Assembly: GCA_964016985.1 (NCBI GenBank)
Contig: OZ024826.1
Location: forward strand, 72,117,768-72,181,767
DNA length: 64,000 bases
Direction: 5' to 3'
From: Anodontia alba
Taxonomy: Eukaryota > Mollusca > Bivalvia > Lucinida > Lucinidae
The notes below the pieces were generated by a model. That model saw only the letters and a list, made by a program, of their open reading frames with translations. It did not search any database and was not told where the DNA came from. Positions within the stretch are counted from its first letter, which is position 1, and every line of letters starts with the position of its first letter. Below, piece by piece: positions 24,035-35,987 of this stretch. The translations under genes were made by a program, and so were the position numbers.

Positions 24035-25735
24035 ATCTCCTCCTGAACCGAAAGGCCAATTGACTCAAAACGATAGGAAGCATTGGGGTGACTTATAGAT
24101 TAAAAATAGCTAAAATCATTCCGATCAGAAATCCAAGATGGCCGCATGACCGCCATCTTGAAAATCTATTTTTCACTTCTACTCCTGAACTAAAAGGCCA
24201 ATTTACTCGAAACTTGGTAGGAAGCATTGAGATGACTTGTAGGTCAAAAATAGCTAAAATCAGTCCAATGGGAAATTCCACCATCTTGAAAATCTGTTTT
24301 TCTCTTCTTCTCCTAAACCAAATGGCCAGTTGACTTGAAACTTGGTAGGAAGCATCAGGGTGACTTGTAGATCAAAAATAGCTAAAATCGTTCCAATCAG
24401 AAATTCAAGATGGCCGCCATAGCAGCCATCTTGAAAATCTATTTTTCCCTTCTTCTCCTGAACCGAAAGGCCAATTGACTAGAAACTTGGTAGGAAGCAT
24501 CTGGTTGACTTGTAGATCAAAAAGAGCTAAAATCATTCCTATCGGAAACCCAAGATGGGGGCAATGACCGCCATCTTGAAAGTCTATTTTTCGCTTCTTC
24601 TTCTGAACCAAAAGGCTAATGGACTTGAAACGTGGTAGGAAGTATAAAGGTGACTTGTAGGTCAAAAATAGCTAAAATAGGTCCTAGTGTAAATTCAAAA
24701 TGGCCGCCATCTTGAAAATCTATTTTTCACTTCTTCTCCTCAACCAAAAGGCCTGTTGACTTGAAACTTGGTGGGGGGGACGCATCAGGGTATTTTGTAG
24801 ATAAAAAAAATAAATAAATAAATAAAATAAAATCGTTCCGATCAGAATTCCAAGATGGCCACCATGGGGCAATCTATTTTTCACTTCTTCTCCTGAACCG
24901 AAAGGCCAATTGACTTGAACCTGGGTAGGAAGCTTTGGGGTGACTTGTAGATCAAAAATAGCTAAAGTTGTTTGGATTGGAAACCTGAAACATGGTAGGA
25001 AGTATCAGGGTGACTTGTAGGTCAAAAATAGCTAAAATAGTTCTTAGCGGAAATCCAAAATGGCTGCCATGGTAGCCATCTTGAAAATCTATTTTTCGCT
25101 TCTTCCCCTGAACTGAAAGGCCAATTGACTTGAAACTTGTTAGGAAGCATAGGTGTGACTGGTAGATAAAAAATAGTGAAAATCGTTCCCATCGGAAATT
25201 CAAGATGGCCATCATGGCAGCCATCTTGAAAATCTTTTTTTCGTTTCTTCTCCTGAACCGAAAGGGTAATTGACTTGAAACTTGGTAAGAGTCATCAAGG
25301 TGACTTGTAGATCAAAAATAGCTAAAATCTTTTTGATTGGAAATACAAGATGGCCGCCACAGTTGCCACCTTGAAAATCTATTTTGAACTTCTTCTCCTG
25401 CATAGAAAGTCCCATTGACTCATAATTTGATAGGCAGTATCGGAGTGACTTGTAGATCAAAATAGCTAAAGTCATTCTGATCGGAAATCCATGCTGGTCA
25501 CCCTAGCAGTTATGTTGAAAATCTATTTTGAACTTTTTCTCCTGAACCAAAAGGACAATTGACTCAAACTTCATTGGCAGTATCGAGGTGAATTGTAGAA
25601 GTAGCTGAAATCATTCTGACTGGAAATTCAAGATGGCTGCCATCTTGAATATCAATATTGAACTTTTTCTTGTGAACGGAAAGGCTAATTGACTCATACT
25701 TGTCTGGTGAGAGATACAGGGCTATCTTGTTTTCT
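24035..25735 (+). repeat. Family A array without a normal head
   Basis: About ten 140-150-bp units of the AAGATGG type start mid-unit (TCTCCTCCTGAACCGAAAGG) and end GGTGAGAGATACAGGG...ATCTTGTTTTC. The end resembles the family tail, but no AGCTCACC head precedes it; a family F array does. Confidence 0.7.
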
Positions 25736-26329
25736 ATATACCGGTACATGTTGCTCAACCCTCAATAACTGGAACAGACAGTAACTAGAACTGTTTTTTA
25801 TGGTCCTTTTTTTCTGTCCAGTTATCAATATTTCACAATATTAAGTTACTGTCTCCTATTTACCCTACCTATTTGGACACCTTAACTTATAATTACTGGT
25901 TTCCTGAAAATTGAACAAGTCTGTTTACTACCTGTTGATGTGTCAAATAGTGCAGACCTTGATAAAAGGACATATTCTCTGGCAAATGATCTCAGTCTAC
26001 TGTTTGCTAAGGCTTGTCAATCTGAATAATTTAAATATGATTGGTCCATGGGACTCCCTTTTTATTATACCCCACCACATGATAGTTGCAGAGTATTATG
26101 GTATCATGTTGGTTGTCTATGTGTCCGTACATACGCCAGGTACATTAGGAGGTTAGCGTTTGTATTGGTGTCTGGTTTATTCCATTATTGTGGGGTTAAA
26201 AATTGTGTTATAGGGTTGACAAATAGATAAAAATGGTAATTGTGGGGGTAAAGAAGATCAAAGAAAGATCAAAGGAATAACCTCACAATGTACCTCTCGT
26301 AAGAACGTCGGTCTGTCCGTCTGGTGTCT
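25736..26329. other. ILK intron, with possible array head at 26066
   Basis: Mostly unassigned sequence. TTATTATACCCCACCACATG at about 26062 is likely the head of the family I array that follows, with TGTCCGTCTG-like runs typical of these heads. Two overlapping short open frames show nothing recognisable. Confidence 0.4.
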
Positions 26330-26422
26330 GTCCGTCTGTATTTTCATTTCCAAATGATAACTTTAGTAAATGTCAATGGATTTTCACCAAACTTGACATC
26401 TGACAGTTATCGACACAAGACA

Positions 26423-28696
26423 CATTCGTATTTTTGTTTCCTGATGATAACTTCAGTAAATGTCAATGGTTTTTCACCAAACTAGGTATGTGCATTGATA
26501 TTGTGAAGATCTGGTTTGCGATTGCTGATGGGCAAATTTTATCTATTTTGGGCAGAGTTGTCTGCCCGTGACACATCTGTATTTTCATTTTTGTACGATA
26601 ACTTTTGTAAATATCAATGATTTTCACCAAACTTGATATGTGCATTGATATTGTGGAGATCTGCTTTGGGATTGCTAATGGGCAAATTTTGTCAATTGTT
26701 GACTGAGTTATCTGCCCACAACACATCTGTATTTTAGTTTCAGGACAATAACTTGAATAACTTTCAGTGGATTTTCACCAAACTTGATAGGTGCATTGAT
26801 ATATTGGAAATCTGGTTTGGGATTGCTCACTGGCAAATTTTATTACTTTTATATAGCGATCAGCATGGCGGCCGTCCGTCCATAGATGCATCCTTGTGGG
26901 CTCCATACCCTTAGACATATTTTGATAATATTTGGTAGGAATATAGAGGAGGACAAGTAGGCCTGTCGCGTGCAAGAGAGATGATTCTCACTGTCTTCGT
27001 AATGTAGTTATCTCCCCTGAAGCCGAAATCTGGTGCAGGCCATAACTCCCATAGTATTTGAGGTAATTTGATAATATTTGGTAAGGATGAAGGGGAGGAC
27101 CAGTAGGCGTGTCATGTGCAAGAGAGACAACTCTCACTTTATTTGTTTTGTAGTTATCTCCCCTGAAGCAGAAATTGTAGACTCATCCTTGTGCGCTCCA
27201 TAACTTTGATACCCTTAGAAATATTTTGGTAATATTTGGTAGGAATGAAGAGGAGGAGGAGTAGGCATGTTGTGTGCAAGAGAGACAACTCTTACTGTCT
27301 TCATTATGTAGTTATCTCCTCTGAAGCTGAAATCTTGTGCAGGCCATAACTCTTAAACCAGTGGAGACATTTTAATGATATTAGAGATGCTAAGAACATA
27401 AACTAGGTGTGTCACAATATGTAAGGACAACTCTGACCTACAGAGTGTTGGAGTTATCTCCCTTACTTATACTGCAGATGCAGATTTATCAGCAATGCAT
27501 GTAGCAGGCTTTATTTTTCTCATTATTTTTGGATTCTTTGTTGAAAATCACTTACTAGTGAATACAAAATAGAGTTTCTCAGACTAACGGTTGAAGAGTT
27601 ACAGGCCTTGCAGGCAAAGGGCCTCATATTTCTCATTATTTTTGGATTCTTTGTCGCAAATCACTTACTAGCGAACACATAATCCAGTTTCTACAACTTA
27701 CAGTTTGAGAGTTATAATCTTTGCAGGCAACAGGCCTTATTTTTCTCATTATTTTCGAATTCTTTGTTGAAAATCACTCACTAGCAAACAAAAAATCCAG
27801 TTTCCATGACTTACAGTTTGACAGTTATAATCATTGCAGGCAACTGGCCTTATTTTTCTTATTATTTTCAGTTTCTTTGTTGAAAAACACAAAATCCAGT
27901 TTCCACAACTTATGGTTTTAGAGTTCTATGTCTGATTCACAGTTGTGGAGTTATCAACCACTGCAGAGTTAAACAAGTGTATCCCTTGATAAAATTACAT
28001 CTCTGATGCCCTAGATTGAAAAAAGATGGCCATTTGCGGTGTGGTTGGGGGATCTGCCATCTCTTTGATGGCTATTTTTATTATGTCCAAAATGTGCTAA
28101 TTGAACATTAAACAATTTAGACTCCAAACAAACTACTCGTTTAAGAGCATTTTGGTTTGGGTCTGTAGTCTGTTTGCTCAGGCATGACTGTAAATATGTA
28201 GAATATGTAAGGCATTCTCTGCACCTGTTATCACCACTTTCCATAAATGATCTGCCTTTCGATCTTAGTGCAGCAAGCAGTTTGTTGTTGTTGTGTTTTT
28301 TTTGTTTGTTTGTTTTTTTTGTTGTTTTTTTTTTAGTTTTCTGTTTCAAAACATTCATAAAACTCATATAATACAAATTTGTTTGCATATAAAAAGAAAA
28401 ACTAGCTGAACTGTCATACAAATACAAAATTAATGTTCACACATGTATCTGCAGTTGATATGAATTGTTTGATCCTTTTGTTTTGTTTTTTAAGTAATTA
28501 CAGCAATAATTCAGAGAAAGATAGATTGATAAATGCATTATACTAAAGAAAGGTTATAATTTTTCCTGGATCAAAGTATGACCAATTTCATGTATATTTG
28601 AGGAAATATCACATGTCACATAGCCTTAGATAAGGCCTGTTTTTTTTTGTTTTTCAACAAAAAAGTATAAATAATTTTCTTACTAAAACATATATG
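26423..28696 (+). repeat. Tandem duplication, copy 1 (2.27 kb)
   Basis: The unit starts CATTCGTATTTTTG and ends ACTAAAACATATATG. It contains 150-bp units (GTGCATTGATATTGTG), four about 165-bp units (GTGCAAGAGAGACAACTC), four about 118-bp units (TTATTTTTCTCATTATTTT) and a T-rich stretch. Copy 2 (28697-28762 plus 32616-34824) matches with only a handful of base changes and poly-T length differences. It carries no credible gene. Confidence 0.95.
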
Positions 28697-28762
28697 CATT
28701 CGTATTTTTGTTTCCTGATGATAACTTCAGTAAATGTCAATGGTTTTTCACCAAACTAGGTA
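28697..28762 (+). repeat. Tandem duplication, copy 2, first 66 bp
   Basis: It is the same as 26423-26488 and ends at ACTAGGTA, where the TA-flanked insertion begins. The rest of copy 2 follows the insertion at 32616. Confidence 0.95.
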
Positions 28763-29972
28763 CAGTACGGCTCAGGTAAAAGAACCAATTTTTTTTTTCA
28801 TTTCGCGGACCAATTTTACAATCCGCGATTTTCCGCCGAGTGGTTTGGAGTAAACCACTCCGAGTGAAAAAGTTTTACTCGAAGTTATGCGCTCGATATT
28901 CCGAGGACATTTAGCGGACCTCAGTGTGCCCATGATATTCGGAGTGTTTGCGAGTATTTGCGAGTGGCGATAGATTATTCTGCACAGGTAAGTTTGACCA
29001 CTCAGATCATTCTCTCACACGACGATAATCAAACAAAAATTGTTACAACTGCGAATACAACAAATACCCTCTTAACTAGTGCTGTCGGCAGCAGGATCAG
29101 ACTGCAAAATGTACCCACTTACATAAATAATTCTGCCTTCGACAACCAACTCTGCGACTGATTTTTTATGCTTCAGCTGCGAGTATCAAAGGGTATGTCC
29201 GAACAACAGCTGGTAGCTCCAATGCGCAAGACCGGCGACGTATTTGGCCCAAAGCCTCGGATGATTTCTAATCGCCCAGTTTTAGTTTTGGATTAAGGGT
29301 GGTGGTCGCCTGAGTCTTCCTACATTCGTTTTCATGTGACAAGCACTTTTATCCAGGCTGGCCCATTTTTCCCGTGTCACTTTGCACGTGCTGCTACTGC
29401 GAAGAAAATAGTTTGAACCCCCGAAGCACTGCTGAAAATTCTAGAGGAGATGTCGATCTAACTGTTTTAGTATTTTACAGTGAAAATAAGGCTGAGCATT
29501 TCATGTGAATCGTCTGCCTAGCAGACGATTCATATGTTACGCCACGCTTAATTTACACAGGAAATAAGAAGAAAAAGAAAATGAAAATGCCGTCTGCTGA
29601 ATATGTTAAGCGCTTCGAGGGTTAAAGTAGGGATACATTTCATTTGACAAGGGAGACAGAAACGGACACGCTGGAATGTATCTACACTGCTCGGATCGAG
29701 GCCTGGACGGTTAATGACTGGACAAGGGTTAGGACTGTCCATTCAAATCACCACTTAATGATGACGGTGACTTGGTGTCTTATGTCTCTTTCAACAATAA
29801 CAAAAAAAAAAGAAGAAAAGAAAATATTTAAGTCATATTGAGATGATAGAATGTGGCGTCTGGTCAGGGTATTCACTGTTTGCAAAAACAGTTTAGCCAT
29901 TTTTCTCTAGGAATATCTAAATCTCATAGCCGGAGGTACCTAAAATGGACGAGCCAGAATCTTACAAGTTTT

Positions 29973-29977
<5 letters not shown>

Positions 29978-30017
<40 letters not shown>
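29978..30017. repeat. (CT)n microsatellite
   Basis: About 20 CT units inside the TA-flanked element. The Arg-Glu repeat frame on the minus strand is its artefact. Confidence 0.95.
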
Positions 30018-30022
<5 letters not shown>

Positions 30023-30155
30023 AAGCTCTTTCTTTTTACCCTCATGCAAATATGACATGTCTCCTTTCGAGGTGGAAGTTGTTTGCACTGACTTTATTGG
30101 AAAAATGATATCGCACCGGCGGGAATCGAACGCGATTCGATCCCCACTTCTCACG

Positions 30156-30275
30156 AAACACATGTATTTGCTACGGTCATTCGCTCCTTCCACTGCTTCA
30201 AGATTGGCAGTTACAAGTTTCTGGCGGAATTGGGTTCAGTGTACTGGTTAACCGCTTATTGTATAAGCATGCCCA
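30156..30275 (+). mobile_element. SINE family 1 fragment
   Basis: TTGCTACGGTCATTCGCTCC, GGCAGTTACAAGTTTCTGGC and GTACTGGTTAACCGCTTA match the body of the SINE at 7784-8095. Head and tail are not recognisable, though a B-box-like GGGAATCGAACGC lies just upstream. Confidence 0.65.
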
Positions 30276-30803
30276 CCCTCTTTACTCGAAGTCTTTACTG
30301 GCGCGATTCATAAAAAAAATGCTTTTCGCATGGGCCATACTCGTAAAGTAATTGCAGTTAACTCCCTTCTGATAGTCAGTTGCAGTTAGCTCCCTTAAAA
30401 GAGTAAAAACCTGCGATGTGAGGACGTTACCCCGCATTTATCAGGGTACAAATGAATATTATGTTATGTTATTCTCTTACAGTATATACATTAATAACAT
30501 TATCTTTACTGGTTCATAGAGCAATCTTCAAAACTTTCGTTTCCATGTAAAGTGTTCTGTTTTTGTGTCTTCAACATGCGATATGCAAAACCAAGACCGT
30601 AATTTATTAAACGAGTAAAAGAGACGCATGTCTAAATCTAGCATCGGCGGGAAATAATCTTCAAAATGACATTTGTCCATAATATTGTCATATGCCCTCG
30701 CGGACATTCTAGGCAGAGTCTTCTTGGTTAGAAACCAATACTAAGTTATAACACTGCTCGCGGGTATCGAATTACCACTATCTGGGCTAATTCAGCAGAC
30801 GAC

Positions 30804-30834
<31 letters not shown>

Positions 30835-30849
30835 GTTATTTACTTTTTT

Positions 30850-30970
30850 ATTACCAAGAAAACAGGGTTTGACATTCATGCAATGGAGACAATTTGCATG
30901 AAATGCAAATCCTGTTTTCTTGGAAGAATAAGAAAAATATTTCAAAATGTCGTCTGTTGAATTTTACCCA
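30850..30970. repeat. Foldback repeat with poly-A neighbour
   Basis: CCAAGAAAACAGG and CCTGTTTTCTTGG are perfect inverted arms around CATTCATGCAATGG...TTGCATGAAATG. A run of about 27 A lies at 30805-30831. Relatives of this foldback are at 2870, 37700 and 45290. Confidence 0.6.
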
Positions 30971-31430
30971 GAGTGTTAGGCGTTATGGTTTGCACAAACA
31001 AATCGCGCATTGGTCTGTGCATGGCAAAACCTACAATAAAACTTGTACGAAGAGACGGATCAGCCTTCACACTCTGAGCCTGCACATCAGTAGCCTGATC
31101 AGAGCCTTCGCTAATCGTATATACCGCCTACAATCTCTGGGTTTAACAAAACGTCTTGTGCGACGAGCGAAGACTCGTGTCAATCTGCCAACTGCACATT
31201 CTGATAAAAGCATTCGCTGATCGTATTTACCTTCGATAACCGGGCTGTCCAAAGCGGGATAAACAGTGCGACTGCAACAGCACATTCTGATCAGACCCTT
31301 CGCTGATCGTACAGTATGCACCTTCTTTGGACCGGGCTATCCAAGAAGCTTGCTTTATATAGTGGGTCAATGCAGAGACTGCATGCCTGAGTCTTTGCTG
31401 GTCGCACGTACATTGTATTATTGGGAAATT

Positions 31431-31590
31431 GTGCCTCGGTGGTGTAGTGTGAAGCTTCTTGTCTTGTCACCCTGGGGTCATGAGTTCGATCCCAGGCTTC
31501 TCAAGCCTTTCATATTGGACTTTAAACCAAGGTCCGCATCTCCGTATTGACCTAACTGTAGGACGTAAAAAACTCACTCACTCGTTTGAC
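31431..31590 (+). mobile_element. SINE family 2, copy 3
   Basis: GTGCCTCGGTGGTGTAGTG, GGGGTCATGAGTTCGATCCC and AAAACTCACTCACTCG give head, B box and tail as in the copies at 5715 and 6015. It has one of the better T arms (CCTGGGG/CCCAGG). Confidence 0.75.
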
Positions 31591-32615
31591 TTGTCATTAG
31601 CCTCGTGTGCGTAAAGTGTGTTTTTGTGTGACAGACACTCTTTTCACACGTGCTGTCTTGTTGATTCTATGCCTCTTTGATAGCAGAAGCGCCCCTTTAA
31701 GTAAATTCATACTGACACGTGCGGTTGCTGCACGCGAGTGAGAAATTCCCGGTCTTTTACCACAGTACGTCATTTATATTGAGCGCGTGCGGTTATTGCA
31801 TGGGAAAAGGTCGTTACAGGAATACCAAATATAAATACGTAATTCGTCGATTGGGGGCAGATATTTGATTCTCTTTGTGATTTTTGTGTTTGTTTTGTTT
31901 TCTACGGCACATTAAATAAAAATGACCATGCCGGACCCACTTGTGTGGCCGGACTAGACTAAGCCAAAGAATCCGGTACTTTTTCATATGGTGCTTTGTT
32001 GAGGCCCATGTTACGTGCTCGAACAATGAATGGGGCTACCGGGGTTATCTTTGGACCTAGGGAGCACCCAAATATATTCAGGGAACAAGGCAGCATTGGT
32101 TGATATTTTAAGAAAACAAAGGAATGGACCTAATTTTGGGGGGATCGGAATGCGGAAATTTAGAAAACACTTTTGGGACAATAAGATCTTTGTGATCAGT
32201 GCACACTCAGATCAACCTGCGCATCCGCATGAGCGTGGACGATATAACCTTCACGCAGACTGTACTATAAGAAGGAAAAATAAAGATATAAATAAATAAA
32301 AATATATTTATTAAAGAAATATCTAAATAACTTTATTTATTAAGTAAATAAATATATAAAAATCGGACAGGTATTTAGTCAAATTACTCCGAGGAATTTC
32401 GCATCACTTCGCGAGAAATATTGCCTCCGGGTACAATATTACCATTCCGAGTAACTTCGCATAACTTCGCATAACACATACTTTCGGCGGACTTGCAAGT
32501 GGTGTCCGCCGAATATAACGTTTACTCGGTTTGATTCCGAGTGTTTTTGGGAAGTTCGCGAAACGCCGATATTCGGAGTAAAGAGTTTTTTGGTTCTTTT
32601 ACCTGAGCTGAACTG

Positions 32616-34824
32616 TATGTGCATTGATATTGTGAAGATCTGGTTTGCGATTGCTGATGGGCAAATTTTATCTATTTTGGGCAGAGTTGTCTGCCCGTGA
32701 CACATCTGTATTTTCATTTTTGTACGATAACTTTTGTAAATATCAATGATTTTCACCAAACTTGATATGTGCATTGATATTGTGGAGATCTGCTTTGGGA
32801 TTGCTAATGGGCAAATTTTGTCAATTGTTGACTGAGTTATCTGCCCACAACACATCTGTATTTTAGTTTCAGGACAATAACTTGAATAACTTTCAGTGGA
32901 TTTTCACCAAACTTGATAGGTGCATTGATATATTGGAAATCTGGTTTGGGATTGCTCACTGGCAAATTTTATTACTTTTATATAGCGATCAGCATGGCGG
33001 CCGTCCGTCCATAGATGCATCCTTGTGGGCGCCATACCCTTAGACATATTTTGATAATATTTGGTAGGAATATAGAGGAGGACAAGTAGGCCTGTCGCGT
33101 GCAAGAGAGATGATTCTCACTGTCTTCATAATGTAGTTATCTCCCCTGAAGCCGAAATCTGGTGCAGGCCATAACTCCCATAGTATTTGAGGTAATTTGA
33201 TAATATTTGGTAAGGATGAAGAGGAGGACCAGTAGGCGTGTCATGTGCAAGAGAGACAACTCTCACTTTATTTGTTTTGTAGTTATCTCCCCTGAAGCAG
33301 AAATTGTAGACTCATCCTTGTGCGCTCCATAACTTTGATACCCTTAGAAATATTTTGGTAATATTTGGTAGGAATGAAGAGGAGGAGGAGTAGGCATGTT
33401 GTGTGCAAGAGAGACAACTCTTACTGTCTTCATTATGTAGTTATCTCCCCTGAAGCTGAAATCTTGTGCAGGCCATAACTCTTAAACCAGTGGAGACATT
33501 TTAATGATATTAGAGATGCTAAGAACATAAACTAGGTGTGTCACAATATGTAAGGACAACTCTGACCTACAGAGTGTTGGAGTTATCTCCCTTACTTATA
33601 CTGCAGATGCAGATTTATCAGCAATGCATGTAGCAGGCTTTATTTTTCTCATTATTTTTGGATTCTTTGTTGAAAATCACTTACTAGTGAATACAAAATA
33701 GAGTTTCTCAGACTAACGGTTGAAGAGTTACAGGCCTTGCAGGCAAAGGGCCTCATATTTCTCATTATTTTTGGATTCTTTGTCGCAAATCACTTACTAG
33801 CGAACACATAATCCAGTTTCTACAACTTACAGTTTGAGAGTTATAATCTTTGCAGGCAACAGGCCTTATTTTTCTCATTATTTTCGAATTCTTTGTTGAA
33901 AATCACTCACTAGCAAACAAAAAATCCAGTTTCCATGACTTACAGTTTGACAGTTATAATCATTGCAGGCAACTGGCCTTATTTTTCTTATTATTTTCAG
34001 TTTCTTTGTTGAAAAACACAAAATCCAGTTTCCACAACTTATGGTTTTAGAGTTCTATGTCTGATTCACAGTTGTGGAGTTATCAACCACTGCAGAGTTA
34101 AACAAGTGTATCCCTTGATAAAATTACATCTCTGATGCCCTAGATTGAAAAAAGATGGCCATTTGCGGTGTGGTTGGGGGATCTGCCATCTCTTTGATGG
34201 CTATTTTTATTATGTCCAAAATGTGCTAATTGAACAGTAAACAATTTAGACTCCAAACAAACTACTCGTTTAAGAGCATTTTGGTTTGGGTCTGTAGTCT
34301 GTTTGCTCAGGCATGACTGTAAATATGTAGAATATGTAAGGCATTCTCTGCACCTGTTATCACCACTTTCCATAAATGATCTGCCTTTCGATCTTAGTGC
34401 AGCAAGCAGTTTGTTGTTGTTGTGTTTTTTTTGTTTGTTTGTTTTTTTGTTGTTTTTTTTTAGTTTTCTGTTTCAAAACATTCATAAAACTCATATAATA
34501 CAAATTTGTTTGCATATAAAAAGAAAAACTAGCTGAACTGTCATACAAATACAAAATTAATGTTCACACATGTATCTGCAGTTGATATGAATTGTTTGAT
34601 CCTTTTGTTTTGTTTTTTAAGTAATTACAGCAATAATTCAGAGAAAGATAGATTGATAAATGCATTATACTAAAGAAAGGTTATAATTTTTCCTGGATCA
34701 AAGTATGACCAATTTCATGTATATTTGAGGAAATATCACATGTCACATAGCCTTAGATAAGGCCTGTTTTTTTTTTTTTTTTCAACAAAAAAGTATAAAT
34801 AATTTTCTTACTAAAACATATATG
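32616..34824 (+). repeat. Tandem duplication, copy 2, remainder
   Basis: It continues from TATGTGCATTGATATTG exactly as copy 1 does after 26487 and ends ACTAAAACATATATG, followed by CATGTTGAGGGG. Seen differences from copy 1 include GTGGGCGCC for GTGGGCTCC, CTTCATAATG for CTTCGTAATG, GAAGAGGAGG for GAAGGGGAGG, GAACAGTAAAC for GAACATTAAAC, and shorter T runs. Confidence 0.95.
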
Positions 34825-34914
34825 CATGTTGAGGGGCTTTCCACAGTGCTTCTTATGAGAATAAATGTACTTGTAATTCATAATAAAAATAGAATATTTA
34901 TGTGGATATCCCGC

Positions 34915-35987
34915 TTAACCCATTTAAGACTGAATAAACTCTCCCACAGTCACACTATATATTGGAAGAGTCCGTTTTTTTAATTTTAAGTATATCAGGC
35001 TATATGAATTAATATTCCTAAAGAAAAATGGTTGAACTACCTGTTTAAAGGGCAGATATAAAGAAATTTAAAATATTCTTGGTTTTCAGGGTGTTGATAG
35101 AATGCTTTAAGAGAATTATTTTGTTGAAAACCCCATCAAAAAATTCCAATCCAATCAAAAGTTATGGTGATTAATTTACGATACCTACCTTTTTTCCTGT
35201 TAGAGTAACCTCCCTTGGATTGTGTATTGATTAAGGCCCAAAATGCAATATTCTGTGATGTCATAGTGGAACTTAAATTTTAAATTGAAATTTTAAACAG
35301 GAATATTCTGCATTTCCTTATATGCTACACAGTTTTTCTCCTTAACCATTATTGAAATTGGTCTCTGTCCACAAATAAGCCCATGAATAGAGAATTTAAC
35401 TCAAAATTTAATCTGTTATTTAAATTTAAAGCTAAATTTTAAAATGTTTAAAACTTGACTAATATTAAATTTTTCGTAAGTTTTTTTTAATAATAGTGCA
35501 TTTTGGGTGTATATCATATAAATGAATACCAAAAAAGTCAATTTTGGCTAATTATTAAGCATTGTAACTGGATTTTAAATTATTTAAATGAAATTTTTAA
35601 ATTTGAAATGTAACACTTTAAACGGAAAATAAGAGCTAAATTCCTATGTATATTAGTTTAAAGGAGCTGAATAAATTAAACAATATGAAAACTGAATTGA
35701 TGCAGATTAAAGAGCAAAAAATATTGGCAATTTAAAAAAGCTTAAAATTTTACTGTTCCCTTATGATGTCATAAAAAGGCTCATGAATATTAATGAGGAA
35801 GCCTGAATTCAATCCTCTTGGATGTTAAATATCAAATTTCAAATCGCAATATTTCAGAAACCGTTTAAGATAATTTGATGCGGTTTTCGGCAGTCATCTC
35901 CTTACTGAAGTGCCCTTAAATATTTAGTAGAATTAAAACCTTTATATTTGCCCTTTAAATTAAGGTCTCCAGTCTCCAATGGGTTAA
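34915..35987. mobile_element. Long TTAA-type element with a nested element inside
   Basis: The ends TTAACCCATTTAAGACTGAA and CCAGTCTCCAATGGGTTAA belong to the CCCATTG MITE family (16192-16426), but the copy is about 1.07 kb. The middle is replaced by an AT-rich block bounded by TTTAAAGGGCAGATATAAA (about 35042) and TTTATATTTGCCCTTTAAA (35941-35959), a second inverted pair. Confidence 0.65.

Larger units (their letters stand above)
28763..32615. mobile_element. 3.85-kb TA-flanked DNA-transposon-like insertion
   Basis: TA at 28761-28762 and 32616-32617 is single in the empty site (26487-26488). Terminal inverted repeats of 26 bp match at 24 positions: they begin CAGTACGGCTCAGG on the left and, inverted, CAGTTCAGCTCAGG on the right, both continuing TAAAAGAACCAA. 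CAGT ends and TA duplication point to the Tc1/mariner superfamily or a relative. No transposase-like reading frame was found in any frame; the longest frames are about 100 codons. It looks non-autonomous and carries a SINE, a SINE fragment, a foldback and simple repeats. Confidence 0.85.

Noticed and set aside
17830..25475. Many 60-90-codon minus-strand frames with repeated KNRFSRW / FPIGTILAIFDLQV phrases, considered as a repeat-protein gene
   Set aside because: They are the A-family DNA unit translated repeatedly, with stops and frame changes at every unit and no consistent exon structure.
28011..28427. 138-codon minus-strand frame in the duplicated segment (partly repeated at 34140-34554)
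   Set aside because: It is lysine/asparagine/glutamine-rich over poly-T and CAA runs, and the second copy breaks the frame by poly-T length changes. It is not a gene.
30894..31321. 108- and 84-codon overlapping frames inside the 3.85-kb element, considered as a transposase relic
   Set aside because: No DDE-type spacing, helix-turn-helix or similarity to mariner, Tc1 or other transposases that I can recognise.
32439..32855. 138-codon minus-strand frame across the right end of the TA-flanked element
   Set aside because: It runs across the element/host junction and through array units, with no transposase or other motif.
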